NCBI GenBank assembly: GCA_023403475.1
Contig: JAEYEL010000005.1
Span: 1-28,900 of the forward strand
Reading direction: 5' to 3'
Length of the DNA: 28,900 nt
DNA from: Actinomycetes bacterium
GTDB taxonomy: Bacteria; Actinomycetota; Coriobacteriia; Coriobacteriales; Eggerthellaceae
Below the pieces are notes generated by a model, which did not search any database, was not told the DNA's origin, and saw only the letters and a list, made by a program, of their open reading frames with translations. Below are positions 1 through 6,201 of the stretch, in pieces. Numbering within the stretch: position 1 is the stretch's first letter; each line of letters begins with the position of its first letter. The translations under genes and the position numbers were made by a program.

Positions 1-21
1 GGTAAACTTTTTAGAAATCAC

Positions 22-50
22 TTGACGCGCCGCTAAAGTTAACCTAAGAT
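22..50 (+). promoter_or_regulatory. Sigma70-like promoter
   Basis: TTGACG at 22-27 and TAAGAT at 45-50 are separated by exactly 17 bases, the best -35/-10 pair in the left part of the window. Predicted transcription would begin near 57, right at an ATG (56-58) that opens a frame I do not believe is a real protein. The next real gene is at 594, so the transcript would have a leader of over 500 bases, unless the site serves something unrecognised. Confidence 0.5.
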
Positions 51-52
51 AA
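34..52. promoter_or_regulatory. DtxR/IdeR-box-like operator
   Basis: The 19 bases match the classical DtxR/IdeR box (TTAGGTTAGCCTAACCTAA) at 14 of 19 positions by my alignment, and they overlap the -10 of the promoter at 22-50. A DtxR-family gene lies at 594, so autoregulation, or control of a divergent metal transporter left of the window, is plausible. One half-site (CCTAA) is intact and the other is degraded, so it could be chance. Confidence 0.35.
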
Positions 53-408
53 CAAATGTCAGCGGGGCACAAGGAAATCGAAAGCCCGGTCGGCAAGGTT
101 GGAAGCGGAGCCCAAGCGCTTCCAAAGCAGGCGAAACGGAGCGCAGGACGCGATCCGAATCGACTCGAACCGCAGCGCGACACGGTTTCCGATGACAACT
201 GCTCCGTAGCAGCAACCTCCTCTTATTTGCTGACTCGGTGGTGGAGACTCCTCTCGTCTGGGCGTCCATCACACCCCTTGCCGGCGGAGGCTTCACCCCC
301 CCCCTCTGCCTCCGCCGGCCTCCTCTCCATGTTTTCGCGTCGCTCCACAGAACATGTGTCCGACCTCTTCGTTCGCCAGCTGTATACCAGTGGAAACAAG
401 CGGATCTG

Positions 409-460
409 CAACCTCTGCAACCTCTGTAGCCTCTGCAACCTCTGCAGCCTCTGCAGCCTG
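409..460. repeat. 9-bp tandem repeat, about 5.7 units
   Basis: The units read CAACCTCTG, CAACCTCTG, TAGCCTCTG, CAACCTCTG, CAGCCTCTG and then a partial unit. The period is exact and no spacers exist, so this is a microsatellite and not a CRISPR. It lies in non-coding sequence upstream of the DtxR-family gene. Confidence 0.85.
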
Positions 461-557
461 CACCGATTCTCAACGCAGGCACACAGCGTTTTCCTGCACG
501 TGTATATATGTGGAACGGGGCGCAAGCCGCGATGTGCGACGTGCTCGGTGCGATATG

Positions 558-566
558 TGATACTAT
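558..566 (+). promoter_or_regulatory. Extended -10 promoter of the DtxR-family gene
   Basis: TGA followed by TACTAT forms an extended -10 element 28 bases before the ATG at 594. The start would fall near 573. No good -35 is visible, as expected when the TG extension is present. The same TACTAT hexamer recurs before tRNA-Leu and before the 39-residue gene. Confidence 0.45.
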
Positions 567-593
567 GGGCACGCAAGCCGAAGGAGGATTTTC

Positions 594-974
594 ATGGAAA
601 AGATGTCCATGTCGCACGAAGACTACCTTGAAGCCATAGTCATGCTTGGCGGTACGACCGAAAACTCGGTGCGCTCGGTTGATGTTGCCACCAAGCTGGG
701 CGTTTCGAAGGCGTCGGTTAACAAGGCCATGACGGCGCTCAAGGAAAAGGGTTATGCCGATCAGCCCTATTACGGTGACATCACGCTCACACCTGAGGGT
801 TACGAGTACGGTTCGTCCGTTCTGAACAGGCATCACATGCTGTTCAAGTTCCTCTCGAAGGCGCTCGGCATTCCCGATGAGCAAGCCGAAAAAGAAGCGT
901 GTCTTATGGAGCATGCCATTAGCGACGAATCTTTCGAAAAATGGATTTCGTATATTAAGAAACTCGACCTTTAA
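594..974 (+). CDS. DtxR/MntR-family metal-dependent repressor, short form
   Basis: This 126-residue protein has the DtxR-family layout: an N-terminal winged helix (about 5-70) with the recognition helix around SKASVNKAM (38-46), then the metal-binding/dimerisation helices (75-120). It lacks the C-terminal SH3/FeoA domain, so its length is MntR-like. The putative ligands are mixed. Asp10 and Glu13 align with MntR Asp8 and Glu11, while Cys103-x-x-Glu106-His107 aligns with DtxR Cys102/Glu105/His106. Family members bind DNA when loaded with Mn(II) or Fe(II) and repress metal uptake. The start is set by an AGGAGG 6 bases upstream. It appears to be monocistronic, with hairpins after the stop and a new promoter before the next gene. 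Metal preference cannot be read from sequence. Confidence 0.88.
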   Translation: MEKMSMSHEDYLEAIVMLGGTTENSVRSVDVATKLGVSKASVNKAMTALKEKGYADQPYYGDITLTPEGYEYGSSVLNRHHMLFKFLSKALGIPDEQAEKEACLMEHAISDESFEKWISYIKKLDL

Positions 975-978
975 GGCC

Positions 979-1005
979 TTCCCGCATGCATGCCGAATGC
1001 GGGAA
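979..1005 (+). terminator. Hairpin after the repressor gene
   Basis: A perfect 9-bp stem (TTCCCGCAT / ATGCGGGAA) with a 9-base loop begins 4 bases after the stop codon. No T-run follows, so it may be a weak or factor-assisted terminator or an RNA 3'-end stabiliser. Confidence 0.45.
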
Positions 1006-1041
1006 ACACATGCTTCAACGGGGAAAACGCACAAGATAACG

Positions 1042-1077
1042 AAAGGGGAACCGCTCGGTGAAGGGTGGTTTTCCTTT
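1042..1077 (+). terminator. Second hairpin, T-rich right arm
   Basis: AAAGGGGAACC (1042-1052) pairs with GGTTTTCCTTT (1067-1077) through 11 pairs including two G-U. The T-rich bases lie in the right arm itself, so termination is possible but not textbook. A third hairpin (ACGCCGG 1081-1087 / CCGGCGT 1098-1104) follows directly. Confidence 0.35.
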
Positions 1078-1107
1078 TCGACGCCGGTGGCGCGCTGCCG
1101 GCGTTTG

Positions 1108-1116
1108 TGCTATCCT
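1108..1116 (+). promoter_or_regulatory. Extended -10 promoter of the septum gene
   Basis: TGC followed by TATCCT makes an extended -10. The predicted start near 1123 leaves a leader of about 58 bases before the TTG start at 1181. No convincing -35 is present. Confidence 0.4.
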
Positions 1117-1180
1117 GAATGACGCTTCAAGCATTAAACACACTACAAACGAAGCAGAATGCATCAAAGGAGCAATTTCG

Positions 1181-2242
1181 TTGACCAAACAAACGAAGAT
1201 ACTTTCGTTTGACGAGGCGAAGCGCGCAGCCTCTGTGCCACGCCGTTCCTCGAACACGGTCAAAGCCGCCCAAGGGCGGGTCTGTTCCTACAATCGATTC
1301 GCTCAGTCTTTAAGTCCTTCCCGCTCGGCGCGATACGCGGAGCGATCTGATGCGGCGCGCATAAGGTCTTCCGATGCGGCGCGCATGGGGTTTTCTGTAA
1401 CGGGACGCATAAGGTCTTCCGATGCGGCGCGCACGGGATCTTCCGCAGACGGCGCGTCGGGATATCGGTCATCTTCCGCTCGCAGCCGTTCGATGGCGAA
1501 GAGCTACGGGAACACTATGGTTTGCGAGCCTGAGCCTATTGTCGAGAAGGCACAGGAGCGGAAGCAACGGCAAGGGCAGGTGCAAAAGCGAGAGCGAGAG
1601 CGAGAGCGTCCGTCATGGCTCGCCCAGTTCAAGAAGAATCGTGCTAAGCACAAGGCCGAGCGCGCGTTCAACAAGCGCTATGGGGGCAACGGAGAAAACG
1701 GCGCGGGCGCATATCAAGGCGGCTCTGCGGCACAATCGGAACCGCGTGCGGCGGTATACAGAGGCGAGATGGGGGCAACCCATCGAAGAGCCTCGCGCAT
1801 GCAAGCAACGGCGAGCGCCAACCCCTCGAAAAAGCGCACTGCGTTTTCCGAATCGCCGCTTCTCAAGTCGCCGAAACTGACCGCAAGCATTGCGGTTGTC
1901 GCGTGCTTGGTCTTGGCTTGCGTGTACCTGTACCCTACAGCGCGGCAGTATTATCTTTCGGTGCGCGAGTGCGACCGCTTGCAGGCCGAATACGCCGCTG
2001 TTGAGCAGCGGAACGAAGCGATACAGTCGGAGGTCGATGCACTGGGAACGAGCGAGGGCGTGGAGGATCGCGCGCGCAAGGAGCTCGGCTGGGCGAAAGT
2101 CGGCGAGCACGCAGCTACCGTTCGCGGCCTTGATGGCGTTGAAGACGAATCGACGTTCACGGCAAGCATCGTGGCCGGCAGCACGCAGGTTCCCGAAACG
2201 TGGTATTCCGTATGGCTCGATCCGTTTTTCGGAGTGGAGTAG
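1181..2242 (+). CDS. Septum formation initiator (FtsL/DivIC/FtsB-like)
   Basis: The C-terminal third carries the family signature: one membrane helix (about 233-252) followed by a coiled coil (about 258-300) and a short tail ending near the C-terminus. FtsB/FtsL/DivIC proteins are bitopic and link the FtsQ complex to septal wall synthesis. The start is a TTG with AAAGGAG 8 bases upstream; the frame stays open back to a GTG at 1058, but that start has no ribosome site. The protein (353 residues) is far longer than the usual 100-150, because of a basic, low-complexity cytoplasmic region with four 8-residue repeats of the SDAAR type and an RE/KR-rich stretch. That extension looks disordered. It is followed by a Ppx gene, an arrangement common in actinobacteria. 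Confidence 0.75.
   Translation: MTKQTKILSFDEAKRAASVPRRSSNTVKAAQGRVCSYNRFAQSLSPSRSARYAERSDAARIRSSDAARMGFSVTGRIRSSDAARTGSSADGASGYRSSSARSRSMAKSYGNTMVCEPEPIVEKAQERKQRQGQVQKRERERERPSWLAQFKKNRAKHKAERAFNKRYGGNGENGAGAYQGGSAAQSEPRAAVYRGEMGATHRRASRMQATASANPSKKRTAFSESPLLKSPKLTASIAVVACLVLACVYLYPTARQYYLSVRECDRLQAEYAAVEQRNEAIQSEVDALGTSEGVEDRARKELGWAKVGEHAATVRGLDGVEDESTFTASIVAGSTQVPETWYSVWLDPFFGVE
1346..1441 (+). repeat. 24-bp x 4 coding minisatellite in the septum gene
   Basis: Four consecutive 24-base units encode octapeptides beginning SDAAR, SDAAR, SVTGR and SDAAR. The third unit is the most diverged. The reading frame is kept because the unit is a multiple of three. Confidence 0.8.
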
Positions 2243-2246
2243 GCGA

Positions 2247-2447
2247 ATGCTGTTCGAGCGCTATGCGGGCGTTTCCGCTCACCCGATGATGCAAGTATTG
2301 TTCGCAGGGCGCGGCGTAGGTGTTTCCGCTTACCTAACGGTGAAGCGCGCGTCGTCCGAGGGGAAACGAATGTCGTCCGAGGGAAAGCGCGTTCCGTCCG
2401 AAGGGAAGCGCATGTCTTCCGAAGGGGGCGATGCGCGTGCCTTCTGA
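2247..2447 (+). CDS. Possible small protein with SSEGKRM repeats
   Basis: An ATG lies 4 bases after the septum gene stop, with GGAG 7 bases upstream, and opens a 66-codon frame that overlaps the next gene by 17 bases. The second half consists of four heptapeptides of the SSEGKRM type; the first half has no recognisable domain. Placement and spacing suggest translational coupling. The product matches no family I know, and the frame may be a by-product of the 21-bp repeat. Confidence 0.3.
   Translation: MLFERYAGVSAHPMMQVLFAGRGVGVSAYLTVKRASSEGKRMSSEGKRVPSEGKRMSSEGGDARAF
2352..2435 (+). repeat. 21-bp x 4 minisatellite before the Ppx gene
   Basis: Four 21-base units follow the pattern TCGTCCGAGGGGAAACGAATG, with decay toward the 3' end. 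The last unit supplies the GAAGGGGG ribosome site and the ATG of the phosphatase gene at 2431, so copy-number change here would move the translation start region. Confidence 0.8.
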
Positions 2448-3624
2448 ACGCTTCGCCGCCATCGACATAGGCACCGTCACGTGTCGTATGCTCGTGGCCG
2501 ATGTGGATGAAAAGGGCATATGCGAACTTGATCGTGAGTACGCCATCACGAACCTTGGCGAAGGCGTTGACGCAACGGGCGTGCTGAAGCCGCAGGCCAT
2601 GGAGCGTGTTGCGAGCGCGATAGACGGGTATCTGCACGTGCTCGAAACCTTTCGCACGTCTGAACATTCTCGCATCCGCGTCATCACGATGGCCACCTCG
2701 GCTGCACGCGATGCGAAGAACGCGGAGGAGTTCGCAGATCTGCTGGCGCAGCGCGGCGTTCGTCTTTCGGTTATTCCCGGCGCGCGCGAGGCTGCCCTCT
2801 CGTTTCTGGGTGCGTCAAACGATTTCGTTGGGGAAAGCATCGTCGTGGTGGACATCGGCGGCGGTTCGACCGAAGTGGTGGCGGGTCGTGCGGGGCAAAA
2901 CCCGCAGCGCTCCCATTCGTTCAACATAGGCTGCCGCCGTGTGACGGAGCGTTTCTTTTCGGCAGACCCGCCAACGAGCGAGGAAATGGCCTGCGCTCGC
3001 GCGTGGATTCGCAAGGAGATGGAGCCGTTCTTCCTTTCGTTGCGCGCCGGCTGCAAAAACGACGGCGCTGCGGACGGCGTTGCGAGTGGTGGTGCGGGTA
3101 GCGCGAATCTGCGCGGCAGGGGTGGCGCTGCGGGCGGCAAGACTAGCGCTGCGGGCGACGACGTAGGCGGTTGCGTTGCCCCTGGTCGTCTTGTGGCGGT
3201 TGCGGGTACGGCCACTAGTGTGGTGAGCATCCACGAGCATATGGAAACATACGATTCTGCGCGCGTCCACAAAACCGTGGTAAGCCGCAAGGCGCTCGAT
3301 GCCGTATGCGGGCGTCTGAGCGCTCTTCCGCTTGCCGAGCGCAAGCAGGTGGTGGGTCTTGACCCTGGGCGTGCGCCGGTTATCGTTGCGGGCCTGATTA
3401 TCTTGCAGGAGATATGCGACCTTGCGGGTGCGAATGCGTTTACGGTGAGCGAATCCGATATTTTGCACGGCATCATCCTCGATGCAGCGGTCGGTCGGTT
3501 GTGGGGATTATCGTGCATCGGCAGCTGCCTAAATGATCGCCGGCATTTTGCCGAAAACTCCGAAGGCTCGTCTATGCTATCGCGCATTGGCGGCCACCTG
3601 AGCGATCGTCAATGCGGATCGTAG
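2431..3624 (+). CDS. Ppx/GppA-family exopolyphosphatase
   Basis: The protein has the actin-like ASKHA fold of the Ppx/GppA family. Phosphate loop 1 is AIDIGTVTCRMLVADV (about 10-25) and loop 2 is DIGGGSTEV (141-149). The family hydrolyses terminal phosphates of inorganic polyphosphate and/or pppGpp. Its 397 residues cover the two catalytic lobes without a C-terminal HD domain, as in short actinobacterial Ppx. Lobe 2 is interrupted at about 211-248 by a Gly/Ala-rich low-complexity insert, and about 45 residues at the C-terminus are non-conserved in appearance. The start is set by GAAGGGGG just upstream, inside the 21-bp repeat. The polyphosphate-consuming PAP gene lies 2.5 kb downstream. Whether polyphosphate or pppGpp is the main substrate cannot be told. 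Confidence 0.85.
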   Translation: MRVPSERFAAIDIGTVTCRMLVADVDEKGICELDREYAITNLGEGVDATGVLKPQAMERVASAIDGYLHVLETFRTSEHSRIRVITMATSAARDAKNAEEFADLLAQRGVRLSVIPGAREAALSFLGASNDFVGESIVVVDIGGGSTEVVAGRAGQNPQRSHSFNIGCRRVTERFFSADPPTSEEMACARAWIRKEMEPFFLSLRAGCKNDGAADGVASGGAGSANLRGRGGAAGGKTSAAGDDVGGCVAPGRLVAVAGTATSVVSIHEHMETYDSARVHKTVVSRKALDAVCGRLSALPLAERKQVVGLDPGRAPVIVAGLIILQEICDLAGANAFTVSESDILHGIILDAAVGRLWGLSCIGSCLNDRRHFAENSEGSSMLSRIGGHLSDRQCGS

Positions 3625-3675
3625 CGATTACAGCTTGCTGTGCGCCGAAAAACCCTACAATATGGCGCATTGTTT

Positions 3676-3684
3676 TGCTACTAT
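3676..3684 (+). promoter_or_regulatory. Extended -10 promoter of tRNA-Leu
   Basis: TGC plus TACTAT lies 17 bases before the tRNA 5' end, an appropriate distance for a tRNA promoter. The -35 region is poor. Confidence 0.5.
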
Positions 3685-3701
3685 ATACAGGTGCTCGAAA
3701 C

Positions 3702-3786
3702 GGGGGCGTGGCGGAATTGGCAGACGCAGCGGACTTAAAATCCGCCGCCGAAAGGCTTGTGGGTTCGAGTCCCACCGCCCCTACCA
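3702..3786 (+). tRNA. tRNA-Leu (anticodon UAA), CCA encoded
   Basis: A full cloverleaf can be drawn: acceptor GGGGGCG / CGCCCCT (one G-U closing pair), anticodon stem GCGGA / TCCGC with loop CTTAAAA (anticodon TAA at 3736-3738), a long class II variable arm, T-arm GTGGG-TTCGAGT-CCCAC, discriminator A and an encoded CCA at 3784-3786. The long variable arm and UAA anticodon identify leucine. A BrnTA module begins 180 bases downstream. Confidence 0.97.
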
Positions 3787-3905
3787 GTAAGTTTGCATGT
3801 GTCCCATCCCCCATGATTTCATCAGAAAATAGTCTCCAAGAGACAGAGGCAGTGAGGCTGGAAGCGCGAGCAAAACCATAGGCATCGAAATAGTTTTATT
3901 CAAAC

Positions 3906-3945
3906 GGTATATTGTATATTCATTTTATATAATATATCATATACC
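3906..3945 (+). promoter_or_regulatory. BrnTA promoter with palindromic operator
   Basis: An imperfect 15-base inverted repeat (GGTATATTGTATATT, 3906-3920, against AATATATCATATACC, 3931-3945; 13 of 15 pair) frames a perfect -10 TATAAT at 3928-3933. The stretch is very AT-rich compared with its neighbours. BrnA antitoxins autorepress their operon, so this is the expected operator position. Confidence 0.6.
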
Positions 3946-3966
3946 TATATGAAAGAAGGCGTACGG

Positions 3967-4239
3967 ATGGAGTTCGAGTACGATCTCAGTAAAAGCACGT
4001 CGAACAAGGTTAAACATGGCATCGACTTTGAAGAGACGCAGGCGCTGTGGAACGGGCCGGTGGCGATAGCTCCGCTTGGCAGCGGCCATGGAGAGGAGCG
4101 ACAGGCTGTGTTCGGAATGATAGACGGCAAGCACTGGACGGCTATCGTGACCATGCGCGGAGATGCCGTGCGGCTCATATCTGTGCGAAGGTCGAGGGAA
4201 AAGGAGGAGGCGTTCTATGACGGCGAAGAAACAGATTAG
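3967..4239 (+). CDS. brnT: BrnT family toxin (ribonuclease)
   Basis: The 90-residue protein begins MEFEYDLSKSTSNKVKHGID, the typical BrnT opening (W/F-D..K...N..KHGI.F). It continues with the RelE-like beta-sheet core and ends in the usual RLISVRRS...E segment. BrnT is a RelE-fold mRNA-cutting toxin neutralised by BrnA. I chose the ATG at 3967 (GAAGG 7 bases upstream) over the ATG at 3949, which has no ribosome site and adds only six residues. The toxin comes first and overlaps the antitoxin by 23 bases, the usual order for this family. Confidence 0.88.
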   Translation: MEFEYDLSKSTSNKVKHGIDFEETQALWNGPVAIAPLGSGHGEERQAVFGMIDGKHWTAIVTMRGDAVRLISVRRSREKEEAFYDGEETD

Positions 4240-4474
4240 CGTCGAGGAGTTCGACCAGGTCTTTGATGCGGGTGAGGACATAACTGACTACCTCGATTTG
4301 GAGAAGGCCGTTCGTATCGACAGCCCCAAGTCGGAGGTGAGGCGCGTCAACGTCGATTTCCCGAATTGGATGCTCGACGGTCTCGACAAGGCGGCCGGGA
4401 GGCTGGCCATCAACCGGCAAGCGGTCATCAAGACGTGGATAGCCGACAGGCTGCGGCAGGAGCGCATAGCGTAG
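4217..4474 (+). CDS. brnA: BrnA family antitoxin (ribbon-helix-helix)
   Basis: The protein has 85 residues. The N-terminal acidic half (EEFDQVFDAGEDITDYLD) resembles the toxin-binding part of BrnA, and the C-terminal half (VNVDFPNWMLDGLDKAAGRL onward) looks like a ribbon-helix-helix DNA-binding domain. It neutralises BrnT and should bind the palindrome at 3906-3945. The start is set by AAAGGAGGAGG 6 bases upstream, inside the end of brnT; this strong site may keep antitoxin in excess. No terminator is visible before ruvB. Confidence 0.85.
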   Translation: MTAKKQISVEEFDQVFDAGEDITDYLDLEKAVRIDSPKSEVRRVNVDFPNWMLDGLDKAAGRLAINRQAVIKTWIADRLRQERIA

Positions 4475-4526
4475 ACGTGGCGCTTCGCAGTTCATGGAAC
4501 AGCTGGTACGCTATGGGCGAAACGTG

Positions 4527-4532
4527 TAGAAT
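4527..4532 (+). promoter_or_regulatory. -10 element placing ruvB nearly leaderless
   Basis: TAGAAT ends 8 bases before the ruvB ATG, so the predicted transcript would start at about 4539 and carry almost no 5' leader. The ribosome site before the ATG is weak (AAGG only 2 bases away), which fits leaderless translation. Confidence 0.35.
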
Positions 4533-4540
4533 GCAAGGTT

Positions 4541-5677
4541 ATGAACGATAGCGGAGTGAAAATAGAGGGCATCGTGTTCGAAGCTGCGGAAAACGGTTGC
4601 AGCGCGGGCGACGTGCGCGCTGGGAGCGTCGGGCGCGACGGTCATGCTGGGCACGGCGGTCGCGCGGGCGACGTGCGCGATCGTGCGCTTGCGCCCGAAC
4701 TGCAGGAAGACGACCTTGCTCTCGACAGAAGCCTGCGCCCCAAGTATCTTGGCGACTATCTTGGGCAAACCAAGATAAAGGAATCACTCGCCATTCTTCT
4801 CGAGGCTGCTCAGGCACGCGGGGAGGCGCCCGACCACATTCTGTTTTCCGGCCCTCCGGGGTTGGGCAAGACCACGCTGGCAAGCGTGGTTGCCAACGAG
4901 CTGGGGGCGAACATCCGCACGACAAGCGGCCCTGCCATCGAGCGCACGGGCGACTTGGCGGCCATTCTCACCAATCTCGAAGAGGGCGACGTGCTGTTCA
5001 TCGACGAGATCCACCGCATGAATCGCATGGTGGAAGAGGTGCTGTATCCCGCGCTTGAAGACTTTGCGCTCGACATCGTGGTGGGCAAAGGACCTGCCGC
5101 GCGTTCCATCAGGCTCGATCTGCCGCGATTCACGCTCATCGGGGCCACGACGCGCACCGGTTTGCTCACAGGCCCTTTGCGCGACCGATTCGGCATAGCC
5201 TTCCGCCTGCAATATTACACGCCCGACGAGCTTGCCAGCATCGTGCGCCGCTCGGCTTCCATTCTCGGCGTGGACGTGGGCGAAGAGGGTGCTTTGGAAA
5301 TAGCCCGTCGCAGCAGGGGAACTCCTCGTCTTGCGAATCGGCTGCTCAAACGTGTGCGGGACTGGGCTCAGGTGCGCGGCGACGGCACCATCACCGAAGA
5401 CGTGGCCGCGCAAGCGCTGAGCTTCTTCGAGGTTGACGCGCTCGGTCTTGATGCTATGGACAACCGCATTCTGGAGTTGCTCTGCGTGCAGTTCGGGGGC
5501 AGACCGGTAGGTCTTACTACGTTGGCCTCGGCGCTTTCGGAAGACACGGGCACGCTGGAAGACGTGTACGAGCCTTATCTCATGCAGCAGGGTCTTATCG
5601 TGCGCACGCCGAAGGGCAGGCAAGCAACCTCCAACGCGTTTCATCATTTGGGCTTGAAGGCTTTGGGGAAGGAGTAG
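4541..5677 (+). CDS. ruvB: Holliday junction branch migration helicase RuvB
   Basis: RuvB is the AAA+ hexameric motor that drives RuvA-bound Holliday junctions. All family landmarks are present: the RPKYLGDYLGQ entry (67-76), Walker A GPPGLGKTT (104-112), Walker B LFIDEIH (152-158), the sensor/arginine-finger region GATTRTGLLTGPLRDRFG (about 199-216) and the C-terminal winged-helix end (GRQATSNAF). The length of 378 exceeds the usual 330-350 because of an N-terminal Gly/Asp/Arg-rich extension of about 45 residues holding two GDVR repeats. ruvA and ruvC are not adjacent; they may lie left of the window or elsewhere. It is followed after 2 bases by the next gene. Confidence 0.97.
   Translation: MNDSGVKIEGIVFEAAENGCSAGDVRAGSVGRDGHAGHGGRAGDVRDRALAPELQEDDLALDRSLRPKYLGDYLGQTKIKESLAILLEAAQARGEAPDHILFSGPPGLGKTTLASVVANELGANIRTTSGPAIERTGDLAAILTNLEEGDVLFIDEIHRMNRMVEEVLYPALEDFALDIVVGKGPAARSIRLDLPRFTLIGATTRTGLLTGPLRDRFGIAFRLQYYTPDELASIVRRSASILGVDVGEEGALEIARRSRGTPRLANRLLKRVRDWAQVRGDGTITEDVAAQALSFFEVDALGLDAMDNRILELLCVQFGGRPVGLTTLASALSEDTGTLEDVYEPYLMQQGLIVRTPKGRQATSNAFHHLGLKALGKE
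4602..4679 (+). repeat. 18-bp direct repeat in the 5' end of ruvB
   Basis: The same 18 bases occur at 4602-4619 and 4662-4679, exactly 60 bases apart, so both encode the same residues (RAGDVRA-like) in the extended RuvB N-terminus. Confidence 0.75.
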
Positions 5678-5679
5678 CC

Positions 5680-6174
5680 ATGTTCGAGCAAGACTACCTC
5701 ATGCGCATCTTTCTGCAGTTTGCCGAGATCATTCGCCGCAGCTGGACAAAGGCCGGCAAGGAGCGCGACCCGAAATCCGCTGCGAACATGCTGGAGGACG
5801 CCGTTGGCGAGGCGACGGAAATCGATGGCGCGACGCTGCTTTCGCTTTCTCCCGAATCGATGGCGGGAATCATGCAGGTTTCGGGCATCGACCCGCGCGT
5901 GACCGAATACATTGCCCGCAGCCTGCTTCTGGCATCGGGATATCTGCGCGATGCGGGGGAGTTCGATCTGGCCGACCTGCGCGAGTCGCAGGCGCGCGCG
6001 GTTGCCCAAGCCTACGGTATCGAACTGCCGGAATCGCTGGAGGAGCTGGTAGCGCTGCTCGATGCCGCCGATGAGGAGTTCTCGTTTAAGGGCGAGGCTG
6101 AAAGCGGCATGCTGGGGCTTGACTTCGAAGAGGTGTTCGGTCGGCGGGAAACCCCCGTAGAAGTTATAAGATGA
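5680..6174 (+). CDS. Conserved hypothetical protein, DUF6483-like
   Basis: The 164-residue protein is soluble, helical and acidic, beginning MFEQDYLMRIFLQFAEIIRR. That opening resembles the DUF6483 family found in Firmicutes and Coriobacteria, recalled from memory and not searched. The centre contains alternating helical segments like TPR-type packing (ESMAGIMQ...DPRVTEYIARSLLLAS). No catalytic motif, signal peptide or membrane helix is seen. The AAGGAG ribosome site lies within the end of ruvB, and the PPK2 gene follows after 27 bases, so the three are probably cotranscribed. Function unknown. Confidence 0.75.
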   Translation: MFEQDYLMRIFLQFAEIIRRSWTKAGKERDPKSAANMLEDAVGEATEIDGATLLSLSPESMAGIMQVSGIDPRVTEYIARSLLLASGYLRDAGEFDLADLRESQARAVAQAYGIELPESLEELVALLDAADEEFSFKGEAESGMLGLDFEEVFGRRETPVEVIR

Positions 6175-6201
6175 TGCCATCGTTCGCGAAGGGAGATTTT
6201 T

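Larger units (their letters stand above)
1..593. other. Gene-poor leader region with repeats
   Basis: I find no convincing protein gene here. The open frames on both strands are low complexity or antisense to the downstream repressor. The stretch holds a promoter with a DtxR-like box at its left end, a perfect 11-bp inverted repeat (281-291 with 308-318, 16-base loop, no T-run after it), a 9-bp tandem repeat at 409-460, and an extended -10 just before the gene at 594. It could be the upstream region of a leftward gene outside the window plus a long leader. Confidence 0.6.

Noticed and set aside
351..362. GAACATGTGTCC resembling a Gram-positive LexA box
   Set aside because: One mismatch to GAAC-N4-GTTC, no SOS gene next to it, and not at a promoter.
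409..460. Possible CRISPR-like array
   Set aside because: Units are contiguous 9-mers without spacers and no cas genes are present.
56..631. 191-codon plus-strand frame beginning right at the promoter at 22-50
   Set aside because: Its protein is low complexity, partly made of the 9-bp repeat, overlaps the DtxR-family gene, has no ribosome site and no recognisable domain.
39..1034. Long minus-strand frame over the repressor gene
   Set aside because: It is the antisense shadow of a well-supported DtxR-family gene plus repeat sequence; no family resemblance.
2334..3587. 417-codon minus-strand frame opposite Ppx
   Set aside because: Ser/Arg/Pro-rich antisense frame typical of high-GC DNA; the plus-strand protein has clear Ppx motifs.
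3612..3881. 89-codon frame spanning the tRNA-Leu gene
   Set aside because: It reads through a complete tRNA cloverleaf and has no ribosome site.
3702..4540. Integrated island at tRNA-Leu with attachment sites
   Set aside because: No integrase and no repeated tRNA 3' end could be found in the window.
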